Shown: one piece after another, positions 53,601 through 64,000 of the stretch | Layout of the letters: each line of letters opens with the position of its first letter | Position numbering within the stretch: position 1 is the stretch's first letter | Assembly: GCA_007115705.1 (NCBI GenBank) | Contig: QXEO01000222.1 | Location: forward strand, 5,025,176 to 5,089,175 | DNA: 64,000 nucleotides | Reading direction: 5' to 3' | Source of the DNA: Dactylis glomerata | Taxonomy: Eukaryota > Streptophyta > Magnoliopsida > Poales > Poaceae | Position numbers and translations under genes: made by a program | The notes under the pieces: model-generated | Told to the model about the DNA's origin: nothing | The model's input: only the letters and a program-made list of their open reading frames with translations | The model's database searches: none

Positions 53601-55590
53601 ACCTTCTTACCTTGTGGAGCTCTCTCGGTGTGCCATTCAGAATAATTTACCATAATATTGTCAAGAAGCTTTGTTGCGGCGCCCAAGGTAAGGGACATAA
53701 AAGTGCCTCCAGCAGCTAAATCCAATAGGTTCCTTGAAGAAAAATTCAGTCCTGCATAAAAAGTTTGGACAATCATCCAAGTAGTCAGTCCATGAGTGGG
53801 ACAATTCTTTATCATAGATTTCATTCTTTCCCAAGACTGAGCAACATGTTCATTATCAAACTAGCTAAACTTCATAATATCACTATGCAAAGCTATAATC
53901 TTAGTAGGAGGATAGTATTTTCTGATAAAAGCATCCTTACACTTAGCCCATGAATCAATACTATTTTTAGGCAAAGATAGCAACCAATCCTTAGCTTTTC
54001 CTCTTAAAGAAAAAGGAAGCAACTTAAGCTTAATAATATCACCTTCTACATCCTTATATTTCTGCATCTCACATAGCTCAACAAAATTGTTGAGATGAGC
54101 TGCAGCATCATCAGTACTAGCACCAGAAAATTGCTCTTTCATAACAAGGTTCAATAAAGCAGGCTTAATCTCATAAAAATTTGCAGCAGGAGCAGGTGGC
54201 GCAATAGGAGTGCAGATAAAATCACTATTATTAGTGCTAGTAAAATCACACAACTTGGTGTTCTCATGAGTACCCATTCTACCAAAGCTAAAAGCAGACA
54301 AGTAAAAATAACAACTATAAGGAAACTAATTTTTTTTGTGTTTTCGATAAAATGATGCAAGCACAAATAAAGTAAAGCAAAACAAATAACAAAGTAAAGA
54401 TTGTGCATGCGAAACTCCCCTTGCAGAAATCTTCTTTTTCCCCGGCAACGGCGCCAGAAAAAGTGCTTGATGCGGGCAGGATAACCACCCAGTTGGGAAC
54501 CCCAAGAGGAAGGTATGATGAGCACAGTAGCAAGTCTTCCCTCAGTAAGAAACCGAGGTTTATCGAACCAGTAGGAAAAAGCTAAACTTCAGAAGGTGAT
54601 GTCTGCTAGCTTCGCGACAGCTCCAGACAATTTATAGGGCGCCTCGTCCAGTGCTTTGCTTTGCACCAGCAGCAACATGAAACCTGCACACAACACAAAC
54701 ATGTACTTTGCTCCCAACTTACAATGAGGTTGTCAATCTCACCGGTTTGCTGTAAACAAAGGAATGAGCGTATCGAGTGGAATGCAATAGTAGTATGTGA
54801 GAAAGTAAATAGTGCGAGTAAAAGTAAACAGTAATAGCAATGTAAAGGAAATTGGACCGAGGTCCATAGTTCACTAGTGGTGTCTCTCCATAAGATAAAT
54901 AACGGCAAGCTGGGTAAACAAATTACAGTTGGGCAATTGATAGAATAAAGATAACGTGCATATGTCAAGAGGATCACTATGAGATTTACTCTAGGCATTA
55001 GAACAAGATACATAGACCACCATCCAACTGCATCTATGACAAATAATCCACTCGCGGGGATATTGTTCGAACACCCCTCGAGTATTAAGTTGCGAACAAC
55101 AGATAACTGCATTAAGCAAAGTGTGTAATGTAAATAAAGCGAATGTCCTTGAACACAAAAATGTTGTTTTCCCCCTAGTGGCAATAGCACATCTACAACC
55201 TTAGAGGTTTCTGTCACCCCCCCCCCCAGATTAAATAGAGGCATGAACCCAACTATCGAGCATAAATACCCCCTCTTGGAGTCACTAATATCTACTTGGC
55301 CAAGATAGCTACTAACAACGGAGAGCATGCAAGATCATAAACAACATAGAGATAACATAAGATAAAATTCAGAACATCAACTTAATCATAACACCAATAT
55401 TCATCGGATCCCAACAAACACAACATGTAGAATTACATAAAGATGATCTTGATCATGTAGGGCAGCTCACAAGATCTAAACATGAAGCACATGGTGGAGA
55501 AGACAACCATCTAGCTACTGCTATGGACCCATAGTCCAAGGTAGACTACTCACTCATCGCGCCGAAGGCAAGCATGGCGATGAAGAAGAC
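50641..55590 (-). mobile_element. S2: Athila/Sabrina-like element, 3'-truncated (main part)
   Basis: Minus-strand relative of S1. From right to left: LTR part 54468-55590, reversed primer-binding site ccccggcaacggcgcca (about 54439-54455), a gag-protease ORF, then the shared noncoding 3' half down to 50641, where homology to S1 stops at the equivalent of S1 19745. The rest of the interior and the 3' LTR are missing. The first part of its 5' LTR lies at 61667-62200, beyond the S3 insertion. Confidence 0.85.
52181..54277 (-). pseudogene. S2 gag and aspartic protease (Athila type)
   Basis: From ATG 54277 (MGTHENTKLCDFTSTNN) one frame runs to 52181, about 698 codons, broken only by a TAG at 53861-53863 (CAG expected). 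The gag core includes AAAHLNNFVELCEMQKY, LKLLPFSLRGKAKDWLLSLP and FIRKYYPPTK, then an Asn-rich stretch and coiled-coil-like residues. The protease has CDLGASISIMP (DLGAS motif, about 52601-52615) and ASCPIILGRPFL. RT and integrase are absent: the frame runs into the noncoding 3' module and ends there. This supports assignment to the Athila lineage. Confidence 0.85.
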
Positions 55591-56793
55591 TGCTAGCGGT
55601 GATGTTGATGTGTAGCAGACAGTCCTTGTGCGTGGTGAATGACCAGCCCGTTGGGAACCCCAAGAGGAAGGTGTGATGAGTATAGCAGCTAGTTTTCCCT
55701 CAGTTAAGAAACCAAGGTTTAATATCGATCAGGAGAGGAGAGACAAACGACTAAAAGTGATGCTTAGTTGCAACGTGGAACCTGCACACACACAAACAAG
55801 TACTTTGCTCCCAACTTGCGATGAGGTTGTCAATCTCACCGGTTTGCTTGAAACAAAGGTTATGAGTGTATCGAGTGGAAAACAGTAAAGAATGCAATAA
55901 AGTAAACAGTGCGAGAAAGTAAACAGGTGATAGCAATATGATGGAAAAAGGACCGGGGTCCACAGTTCACTAGTGGTGTCTCTCCATAGATAAAATAACA
56001 TGCTGGGTAAACAAATTACAGTTGGGCAATTGATAGAATAAAGATAAACGTGATATGTCAAGAAGATCACTATGAGATTTACTCTGGGCATTACAACAAA
56101 ATACATAGACCGACATCCAACTGCATCTATGACTAATAATCCACCCTCGGGGATATCAATCCGAACACCCCAAAAGTATTAAGTTGTGAACAACAGATAA
56201 TTGCATTAAGCAAAGTGTGTAATGTAAACAAAGCATATGCCCTTGAGCATATGATTGTTGTTTTCTCCCTAGTAGCAATAGCACATCTACCACCTTAGAG
56301 GTTTCTGTCACTCCCCCAGGTGAAATAGAGGCATGAACCCACTATCGAGCATAAATACCCCCTCTTGGAGTCACTAGCAACTACTCGGCCAAGATAGCTA
56401 CTAACAACGGAGAGCATGCAAGATCATAAACAACATAGAGATAACAAAAGATAATATTCAGTACAGCAACTTAATCATAAACACCAATATTCATCGGATC
56501 CCAACAAACCAACATCAAAGAATTACATAACGGTGATCTCAATCATGTAGGGCAGCTCATGAGATTTAAACATGAAGCACATGGTGGAGAAGACAACCAT
56601 CTAGCTACTGCTATGGACCCATAGTCCAAGGTAGACTACTCACTCATCGCTCTGGAGGCAAGCATGGCGATGAAGAAGACCTCCGGTGGTGATTCCCCTC
56701 TCCGGTAGGGTGCCGGGAAGAGCTTCTGGACCCTCCCGATCTTCGGGTCGATGGCGGCGGCGGATCGCGATGTGTTCTGGAAATATGATCGGG
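55591..56793 (-). repeat. S3 3' LTR, lacking its U3 end
   Basis: Matches 60056-61248 of the 5' LTR. The TGATACG start and TATA region are missing. Confidence 0.85.
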
Positions 56794-59167
56794 TCGATGG
56801 TGCATAAAGATAGAAGGTGGTGACTCAACATAAAAGTAGAAGAAAGGCCCTTCGCAGAGGGAAGCAGTGATTGCAAGTTTTATAACCTTCAAAAATTATG
56901 GTACTTACCGGCTTTGAGCTCTCATTGCCCCCATCATAAGCATCTTGAATGGTTAAAGTTAATGCGAGAACAATTATGATGCATATGCTTGACAAATCAT
57001 AAGTTGAAGACCTCGTGCCCCGTGAATACGAGTACCCAAACCTCATGCTACTTTACTTAGAGTCCCAAGCAAGGCTCTTGTCATTGTAAATATATGTGTA
57101 TCATTGAGAACCGCCAATGGGGTACCTCCGTGCCCAATGACATGGAACAAGCCCACACCAAAATGACAGGACAAGCAGACAATGAACACCTCGACATCTC
57201 TTTTATTTGCTATATTGTTTAGCTTTTTATTGTGAGATGCGTCGTCGAATGTTCACCATGGGTATGCTACAAATTTCCACCATGAATTATGCATGGCTTA
57301 GATTGGCGGCCCGGCGTTTCCCTAACACATATACAAACTCCATGATCCCCACAAGATTCCCAATTCATTTCATACCGTGGGCATCCATAAACAAAAGATC
57401 ACGATATCAACTCAAATAAGAAGTGCAATGTTGAAAGCTTGCCCATGACAGCATGGCTGGGCTAGAATCCAACTTACAACTTGCAAGCATAACAACTCAA
57501 CATAAGAGACCACAATGTCAAATTTTTAGAACAGGAAAAAGTAAAGTGTGCCTTCCGGTTCGTGAGAGCTTTACTGACCGAATTTCGCATAACACTGGTA
57601 AGAGTTTAATTTGAAGAGAAAATAAAAGCATGTCAGATTTACTTGGAATAGCAAATTGCTAGTAGGTATGTATGGTGGATACTTTGGAAAACTTTGGCTT
57701 TTAGGAGTTGGATGCTCGAGTAGAGCTCATACTCAGTACAAGGCGGGGGCTAGCAAAAGACTGGGAGCGACCAACTAAGAGAGCAATAATGGCCATAATC
57801 ATGCAAAGCGACAAAGCGACATTAAAAGAAGCATAAGATGGCATCAAAAGTCAAAAACTAAATGATCATGAAGGCTATTGGCGACTTTGTAAGAGTCTAA
57901 CATGTGTGAGCATGCGCCAAGTCAACCCAAATAAAGCATCAAGGAGAAAACCAAAATAATGCTTCCATACAATAAAAACAACGCATGATTTTTTCAAAGG
58001 CTCATTAAGCAATCTTAGTTATTTGAGACAAATCATGCTACAACAAAACTACTAAGCATACTATCAAAAAGACATCAAGCATGACATGAAAAAGCCTAAC
58101 CCGCAGTCTACACAAGCTCCTTCTTGTACCACTATTTGCATAAAGCTTTTTCTCTTTTCCAACACCATTTGAAATTTTTATAAACACCTCTTTTGATGAA
58201 AACCAATAAAGATCAGAGGCAAAAATACACCTTGATGAAAAGATATGACAAGGTCTGAACGCAAATCAAGGCGAAAAAATTTGTTGGGGTACAACCATTT
58301 ATTGTAGGAAACAAACAAACTAAACCAACTAAGAAAACTAAAACAACTGACGCTCCAAGAAAAACACATAGTGCATGAAGCAATAAAAATATAGTGTCTT
58401 GAAAGGTGACCTGATTTTTGCCGATGAAGAAGGGGTGCCTCGGGGGCATCCCCAAGCTTTGACGCTTGTACTTCTTGGATATTTATTGGGGTAATGCATG
58501 GGCATCCCCAAGCTTGAGCTTTTGTCCATTCTTCAACTCATCTCATCATTCTCCAATCCCTACACTTGAAAACTTCCTTCATACAAAACTAAACACAATT
58601 CTATTAGCAACATTAGTGTAGGCATAAAATATATTCAACCTCTTTTTGCTTCAGGTTTCAACCCAAAACTACCACATAAAAAGTATATACTACTGTAGCA
58701 ACTTGCCAAAAGGTTCCATGATCAAAAAGAACTCAAAAGAAAGCGATAAAGTGGCAAACACAAATATTGGCAGAAATCTGTCAAAACTGAACAGCTGACA
58801 AAGGACAAATTTTTGAAAGGTTTTCTGTTGCTCAAATCAAAAAGTGTTCTACTAACAAAAGTTTGGATATAACCTGGGGCATATGCACAAGAAATCGCAG
58901 GTCCAAAAGATAAACAGAGTATTTATACGAATTTTTACGGTGCAGCACCGAAAACAGTTTCAGGACAGCAACATCCCCAAATCTTTACCTCGCTCAAATT
59001 AGAGGCTTCTCTTGGCACAAAAACGAAATAAAAAGGATAAGGAGCGGTCATTACAGTAGTAATGACTTCCAAGACTCAAAAGAAAAAGTACTGAAAAGAA
59101 AACATTGGGTTATCTCCCAAGAGTGCTTTTCTTTAACGCCTTTGAGCTAGGCGCAGAAAATTGCGAA

Positions 59168-59863
59168 TCAAGTAATATCAATAGATGAAGTGCTAGTTAC
59201 CTCAGTAGGCTCTTTGAAGGTTCCCAAAGATGATTCAACCTGCAAGTCACACTTAGTGGAACTAAGAGTCTTACCAATTTTAAGAACATGTTGGGATTTA
59301 AGTGCAGAAACCTTGGGAACATACATAAATTTTTGCTCTTTTCCAACAAAAACATTCTCTTTCTTAAATTTAAGAGAAGAGAAGATTAAGCTAAGAGTTT
59401 CCATAGACTCCTCTAGTTTACCAATCCTTAAGTTTTGATTGTCATGAGTAGTGCTAGCCTCTAAAATGGTAATTCTCTTACCAATGTTTTCTACTAATTC
59501 ACTAACGCGGCTAGCATTTTCTAGGATACTTGGCAAACTTTTCTCTAAAGAGCTGAGCTTTCCTACCACCTCATCCAAGGTGGTCTCAGTTTTAGCAACA
59601 TGAATAGGTGGTACTCCCACTAAACTTTCAATTATAGTGCATGCTTCTCCAGTGGGAGTACCCAGAAAATTACCTCCTGTAAGAGTATCAAGAACATACC
59701 TATTCCAGCTAGATATACCAACATAAAAATTTCTAAGGAGGATCGTGGTGGAGTGCTTTTTGGTACACCTATGATGAGCATTGTTAATATGGTACCAAGC
59801 ATCTTTTAAACTTTCTCCCCCTTGTTGCTTGAAACTATGAACTTCTACTTCAGGATTACTCAT
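59168..59863 (-). pseudogene. S3 gag-like ORF
   Basis: From ATG 59863 (MSNPEVEVHSFKQQGGESL) 231 codons are open. The segment LLRNFYVGISSWNRYVLDTL and GGNFLGTPTGEA corresponds to the C-terminal end of the Athila gag core (compare TFYAGLNFSSRNLLDLAAGG in S2). The rest is charged, with heptad-like spacing (LDEVVGKLSSLEKSLPSIL, VSELVENIGKRITILEA), likely coiled coil. The gag N-terminus, protease and all polymerase domains are missing, so it is an internally deleted gag. It ends next to the shared noncoding module, like the S2 ORF. Confidence 0.65.
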
Positions 59864-60055
59864 TGTAACAAAACTAAAAGCAGATAAGTAAAAACAACTA
59901 CCAAGAATTCTAATTTTTTTGGGTTTTTGATAAAAAACAATGCAGGTAAAGTAAATAAAGTAAAGCAAAACAATAACAAAGTAAAGAATGTGCGCGCGAA
60001 AACTCCCCTCGCAGAAGTCTTCTTTCCTCCCCGGCAACGGCGCCAGAAAATTAGC

Positions 60056-61661
60056 TGCTAGCGGTGATGTTGATGTGTAGCAGATAGTCCTTGTGCGTGG
60101 TGAATGACCAGCCCATTGGGAACCCCAAGAGGAAGGTGTGATGAGTATAGGAGCTAGTTTTCCCTCAGTTAAGAAACCAAGGTTTAATATCGATCAGGAG
60201 AGGAGAGACAAACGACTAAAGATGATGCTTAGTTGCAACATGGAACCTGCACACACACAAACAAGTACTTTGCTCCCAACTTGCGATGGGGTTGTCAATC
60301 TCACCGGTTTGCTTGAAACAAAGGTTATGAGTGTATCGAGTGGAAAACAGTAAAGAATGCAATAAAGTAAACAGTGCGAGAAAGTAAACAGGTGATAGCA
60401 ATATGATGGAAAAAGGATCGGGGTCCACAGTTCACTAGTGGTGTCTCTCCATAGATAAAATAACATGCTGGGTAAACAAATTACAGTTGGGCAATTAATA
60501 GAATAAAGATAAACATGATATGTCAAGAAGATCACTATGAGATTTACTCTGGGCATTACAACAAAATACATAGACCGCCATCCAACTGCATCTATGACTA
60601 ATAATCCACCCTCGGGGATATCAATCCGAACACCCCAAAAGTATTAAGTTGCGAACAACAGATAATTGCATTAAACAAAGTGTGTAATGTAAACAAAGCA
60701 TATGCCCTTGAGCATATGAATATTGTTTTCTCCCTAGTAGCAACAGCACATCTACCACCTTAGAGGTTTCTGTCACTCCCCCAGGTGAAATAGAGGCATG
60801 AACCCACTATCGAGCATAAATACCCCCTCTTGGAGTCACTAGCAACTACTCGGCCAAGATAGCTACTAACAACGGAGAGCATGCAAGATCATAAACAACA
60901 TAGAGATAACAAAAGATAATATTTAGTACAGCAACTTAATCATAAACACCAATATTCATCGGATCCAACAAACCAACATCAAAGAATTACATAACGGTGA
61001 TCTCAATCATGTAGGGCAGCTCATGAGATCTAAACATGAAGCACATGGTAGAGAAGACAACCATCTAGCTACTGCTATGGACCCATAGTCCAAGGTAGAC
61101 TACTCACTCATCGCTCCGGAGGCAAGCATGGCGATGAAGAAGACCTCTGGTGGCGATTCCCCTCTCCGGCAGGGTGCCGGGAAGAGCTTCTGGACCCTCC
61201 CGATCTTCGGGTTGATGGCGGCGGCGGATCGCGATGTGTTCTGGAAATCTGATCGGGTACTTTGGTTTTTTCGGTCGGGAGGTCTTTATAGGCGAAGGGG
61301 CGATGTCAGAGGTGGAGCCAGGCTCCCTCACACATGGGTGGCACGGCCAGGGGTCTGGCCGCGCCAGCCCTATGTATGGGGCCCTGGTGGCCCCTCTCCG
61401 TCTCTCATTCGGATCTCTGGAAGCTTCCGGGAAAAATAGGACTTCAGGAACTTGTTTCATCCAATTCCGAGAATATTTCCTGTGTATCACTTCTGAAACA
61501 CAAAAATAGCAGAAAACAGGAAACTGGCACTGTGGCAACTTGTTAATAGGTTAGTTCCGGAAAATGTATAAAAGTGCCACGAAGTGTAACGAAACAATAG
61601 GCAAATGGTGTAAAAACAAGCATGAAGCATCAAAAATTATAGATACGTTGGAGACGTATCA
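60056..61661 (-). repeat. S3 5' LTR
   Basis: 1606 bp; on the minus strand starts TGATACGTCTCCAACG at 61661. The TATA-equivalent region near 61283 reads cctataaagac. Confidence 0.9.
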
Positions 61662-61666
61662 AAGAC

Positions 61667-62200
61667 CTCCGGTGGCGATTCCCCTCTTCAGTAGGGTGCC
61701 GGGAAGAGCTTCTGGACCCTCCTGATCTCAGGTCGATGACGGTGGCGGATCGCAATGTGTTTCTAGAAAATTGATCGGGTCTTTAAGTTTTTCCGTTGGG
61801 AGGAATATATAGGCGGAAGGGCGGTGTCAGAGGTGGGCCAGGGTGGCCTCGCCCCTAGGGGGCGTGAGCTAGGGGCTGGCCATGGGCTAGAGGCTGGCCA
61901 CGCCACCCCATGGTGTGGCTGGCCTATGGCCCCGCTCCATCTCCTCTTCGATCTTCTGGAAGCTTTGTTAAATATTAGGATATTCGGCCTTTGTTTCGTC
62001 CAATTCTGAGAATATTTCCTATGTTACTTTTCTGAAACGCAAAAACTGCAGAAAATAGGGAACTGACACTGTGGCATCTCGTTAATAGGTTAGTTCCAGA
62101 AAATGCATAAAAATGCCACGAAGTTTAACAAAACATAAAGCAAATGGTGTAAAAACAAGCATGGAGCATTAAAAATTATAGATACGTTTGAGATGTTTCA
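61667..62200 (-). repeat. S2 5' LTR, first part
   Basis: Starts on the minus strand at 62200 with TGAAACATCTCAAACG (a mutated family terminus) and joins 55590 across S3. Together the parts give an LTR of about 1650 bp, similar to S3. Confidence 0.85.
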
Positions 62201-63615
62201 GTAGAGCATTGTCCTTCTCCTTCGGCCAAAAGGTGTCTGTCAATGGGCCGGAAGAATCCGACACCCATTCTTCATATGGCTTGGGGAGGAATTTCGTCAC
62301 CTATATCATGAACACCACTTTGTCCCACAAAGGAACCATTATCTTCATCGAACCTCACATTACAAGTATCTATAACATGCCCGGTGGACTTGCTATAGAT
62401 CCTATAGGAATGTGACTCCGAGGAATAACCAACAAAGATACCATCTAAAGCTTTAGAATCAAATTTTGACAAACGAACACCTTTTTTGAGATAGAAGCAC
62501 TTACAACCAAATACCCAGAAGTACATGATGTTAGGCTTTCGCCTGGTAAGTATCTCATAGGGAGTCTTGTTCAAGTTCTTGCGGAGATAAAGCTGATTGG
62601 TGGCATGGCATGCGGTATTAATAGCTTCGGTCCAAAAGTTGTATGGAGACTTGAACTCCGCCAACATGGTTCTTGCCGCATCCATAAGAGTCCGGTTCTT
62701 CCTCTCGGCAACTCCATTTTGTTGCGGGGTATATGCAGTGGAATATTGATGTTTGATACCCGCATCACAAAGAAACTCATTTAGGGAGTAGTTCTTGAAC
62801 TTGGTGCCATTGTCACTTCTTATTATCAATATGGTGGTATTGAATTGATGCTCAACTTCGGTGGCAAAGTCTTTGACGGTTTGTTGGGTCTTACTCTTGA
62901 ACTCAAAGAAATAAACCCAAGTATATCTTGAATAGTCATCGACAATTATCAAACAATACTTCTTGCCACCAAGACTAGCATAAGTGGGAGGTCCAAAGAG
63001 ATCCATGTGAAGGAGCTCCAAGCACCTCTTGGAAGATATAATAGTCTTGCTTGGATGGCTTGTTTCATGCATTTTTCCTTCAATAAAAGCCCTACAAACA
63101 CGATCTTTGGCAAAAGAAACATCCTTTAGTCCGAGTATGTGGCCACCGGTGTAGAGATTTTGCAAAGCTCTCATATTGACGTGGGCTAACCGGTGATGCC
63201 AAAGCCATCCCACGTCGGCCTTAGCAACTAGGCAGATCGGGGCCGTAGTGGGTTTCTCCGAGAAGTCCACCACATACAAACCGTTCTCGACATACCCAAC
63301 AAAGGCAACCTTGAGATTCTTACTCCACATGATGACCACAAAGTCAACATCAAAATATGTGGCATAGCCCATAGTAGGAAGTTGACGAACAGAAAGTAAA
63401 TTATAATCAATGGTTTTGACAAGCATGACATTCACTAGGGACACGTCCGGAGTGATCACCACCTTACCGAAACCAAGTACCTTAGAGGATGATTTATCAC
63501 CGTACGAGACCATGACATTTGAAGTATTTGGCCTTAGTTCTTCCACAATATTTTTGCTTCCGGTCATATGGCTTGTAGCACCACTATCAATTATCCATTT
63601 TTCTCCTCCGGAAGC
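62201..63615 (-). pseudogene. Copia protease-integrase, broken
   Basis: Reading from the protease DSGATSHMTG, the frame is open to 62272. The integrase has an HHCC head (LWHHRLAHVNM...VCRAFIEGK) in which the second Cys is replaced by Phe, then the catalytic core with LLHMDLFGP, IIRSDNGTKFKNY and TPQQNGVAERKNRT (the D, D and E residues are present), then VFGCKCFYL and GIFVGYSSESHSYRIY. It inserts element cDNA into chromosomes in intact relatives. A TAG near 63624 precedes the protease in frame. The reading is cut at 62200 by S2. Confidence 0.88.
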
Positions 63616-63659
63616 AATGTCCTACAAGAGGTCAATTCTTTGATTTAGGTCCCCATTTT

Positions 63660-64000
63660 TGGATGGGTCCTCTTTTGTTAGTCACAAGAATCTTAGGTAC
63701 CCAAATAGCATATTCAATGTAACCATCATAGGGACCAACATATTTAGCATAGACATCACCATAATAATCTTTGAGAAGCACATAGTGAGGATTATATTTC
63801 CCTGTAAAATTATTATGCGTAGGGCTAGAGACTCCAGCCTTGGGGGCCGAAGACTCTGGGCTAGATGAACCAGCTAGAGACTCTGGACCCTTTGACCCAG
63901 AGACTCCGGTCTCCTCAACCTTCTTTTCCTTTCCCTTGAGCTCCTCCCACTCCTCCTCTGTGTAACAAATGTCAAATGGGACATGAGGAGTGGGGGCAGC
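63660..64000 (-). pseudogene. Copia gag C-terminal segment
   Basis: Encodes a Glu/Lys-rich stretch, a Ser/Pro/Gly-rich repeat-like stretch (versions of agactctgg, 63828-63910), then NPHYVLLKDYYGDVYAKYVG and IWVPKILVTN. It continues beyond the window. No zinc knuckle is in view. Confidence 0.65.

Larger units (their letters stand above)
55591..61661 (-). mobile_element. S3: Athila/Sabrina-like element inserted into the S2 LTR
   Basis: Minus-strand element with 5' LTR 60056-61661 and a truncated 3' LTR 55591 to about 56793, and a perfect TSD AAGAC (55586-55590 and 61662-61666). Primer-binding site at about 60029-60045. It has a gag-like ORF and the shared noncoding half (about 56794-59165). 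The 3' LTR lacks its first about 400 bp together with the end of the interior, a deletion with gatcgggt at the breakpoint. RT and integrase are absent. Confidence 0.9.
62201..64000 (-). mobile_element. Copia element (SIRE/Maximus-like), interrupted by S2 and running off the window
   Basis: Minus-strand gag end, protease and integrase are present. The gag tail at 63660-63830 reads VYAKYVGPYDGY and AIWVPKILVTN, followed by a retropepsin motif WIIDSGATSHMTG (about 63560-63600). The RT part would lie left of 62201 but S2 and the adjoining deletion removed it from view. Similar gag tail to C1. Confidence 0.85.

Noticed and set aside
54606..55328. Minus-strand open frame of 240 codons
   Set aside because: It lies inside the S2 LTR; similar shorter frames occur in the S3 LTRs but are not conserved in length, so it is LTR sequence, not a gene.
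1..64000. CRISPR arrays, rRNA or tRNA genes
   Set aside because: No regularly spaced repeats or RNA-gene signatures were seen; the tRNA-like words found are retrotransposon primer-binding sites.

Overview
The window is plant nuclear DNA from a grass, most likely a Pooideae (wheat/barley/oat/ryegrass group). I infer this from the LTR-retrotransposon types (Athila-lineage elements resembling Triticeae Sabrina, Tat-lineage Gypsy, SIRE/Maximus-like Copia), the deep nesting, and a GC-rich cereal serpin gene. Only one clearly host-type gene is present: a two-exon serpin at about 46.1-48.1 kb on the minus strand. Almost everything else is transposable-element sequence. No rRNA genes, tRNA genes or CRISPR arrays were seen.

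Left cluster (1-45 kb). A minus-strand L1-type LINE is the oldest layer. Its ORF2 lies at 642-4117. Its ORF1 is scattered over 4118-4663, 13508-14079 and 22166-23344, with a possible upstream ORF at 23504-24767. The pieces are separated by insertions with clear target-site duplications (TSDs): Tat Gypsy G1 (4664-13507, TSD ACAGG), Athila-like S1 (14080-22165, near-perfect 5-bp TSD) with a solo LTR inside its own 5' LTR (15135-16672, TSD GTCCA), a hAT-like MITE (22481-22718, TSD ATTCTAGA), a 304-bp TRIM/SMART-like mini-LTR element (24768-25071, TSD CATTG), a second Tat Gypsy G2 (25372-34211, TSD TATAC) and a young gag-only Copia derivative C1 (34539-44831, TSD CCGTC). A Mutator-type foldback MITE (45303-45725) lies between this cluster and the serpin.

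Right cluster (49.8-64 kb). A Gypsy 5' end (49815-50640) is fused to a 3'-truncated Athila-like element S2 (50641-55590 plus 61667-62200). S2 is split by a third Athila-like element S3 (55591-61661, TSD AAGAC). S2 itself interrupts a Copia element whose integrase/protease part fills 62201-64000.

Most unusual content. Both Tat elements carry, between integrase and 3' LTR and antisense to pol, a 192-codon ORF with two AT-hooks followed by a B3-type DNA-binding domain. It is preceded by a gene-like promoter (TATA box, telo-box). Each copy is broken by one stop, at a different codon. Also notable: the mini-LTR element sits exactly on a start codon; three Athila-like elements share LTRs and noncoding 3' halves but have different coding modules; and the serpin reactive loop looks three residues short.

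All coordinates and TSDs were read by eye. Family names are inferences from motifs and would need database confirmation.
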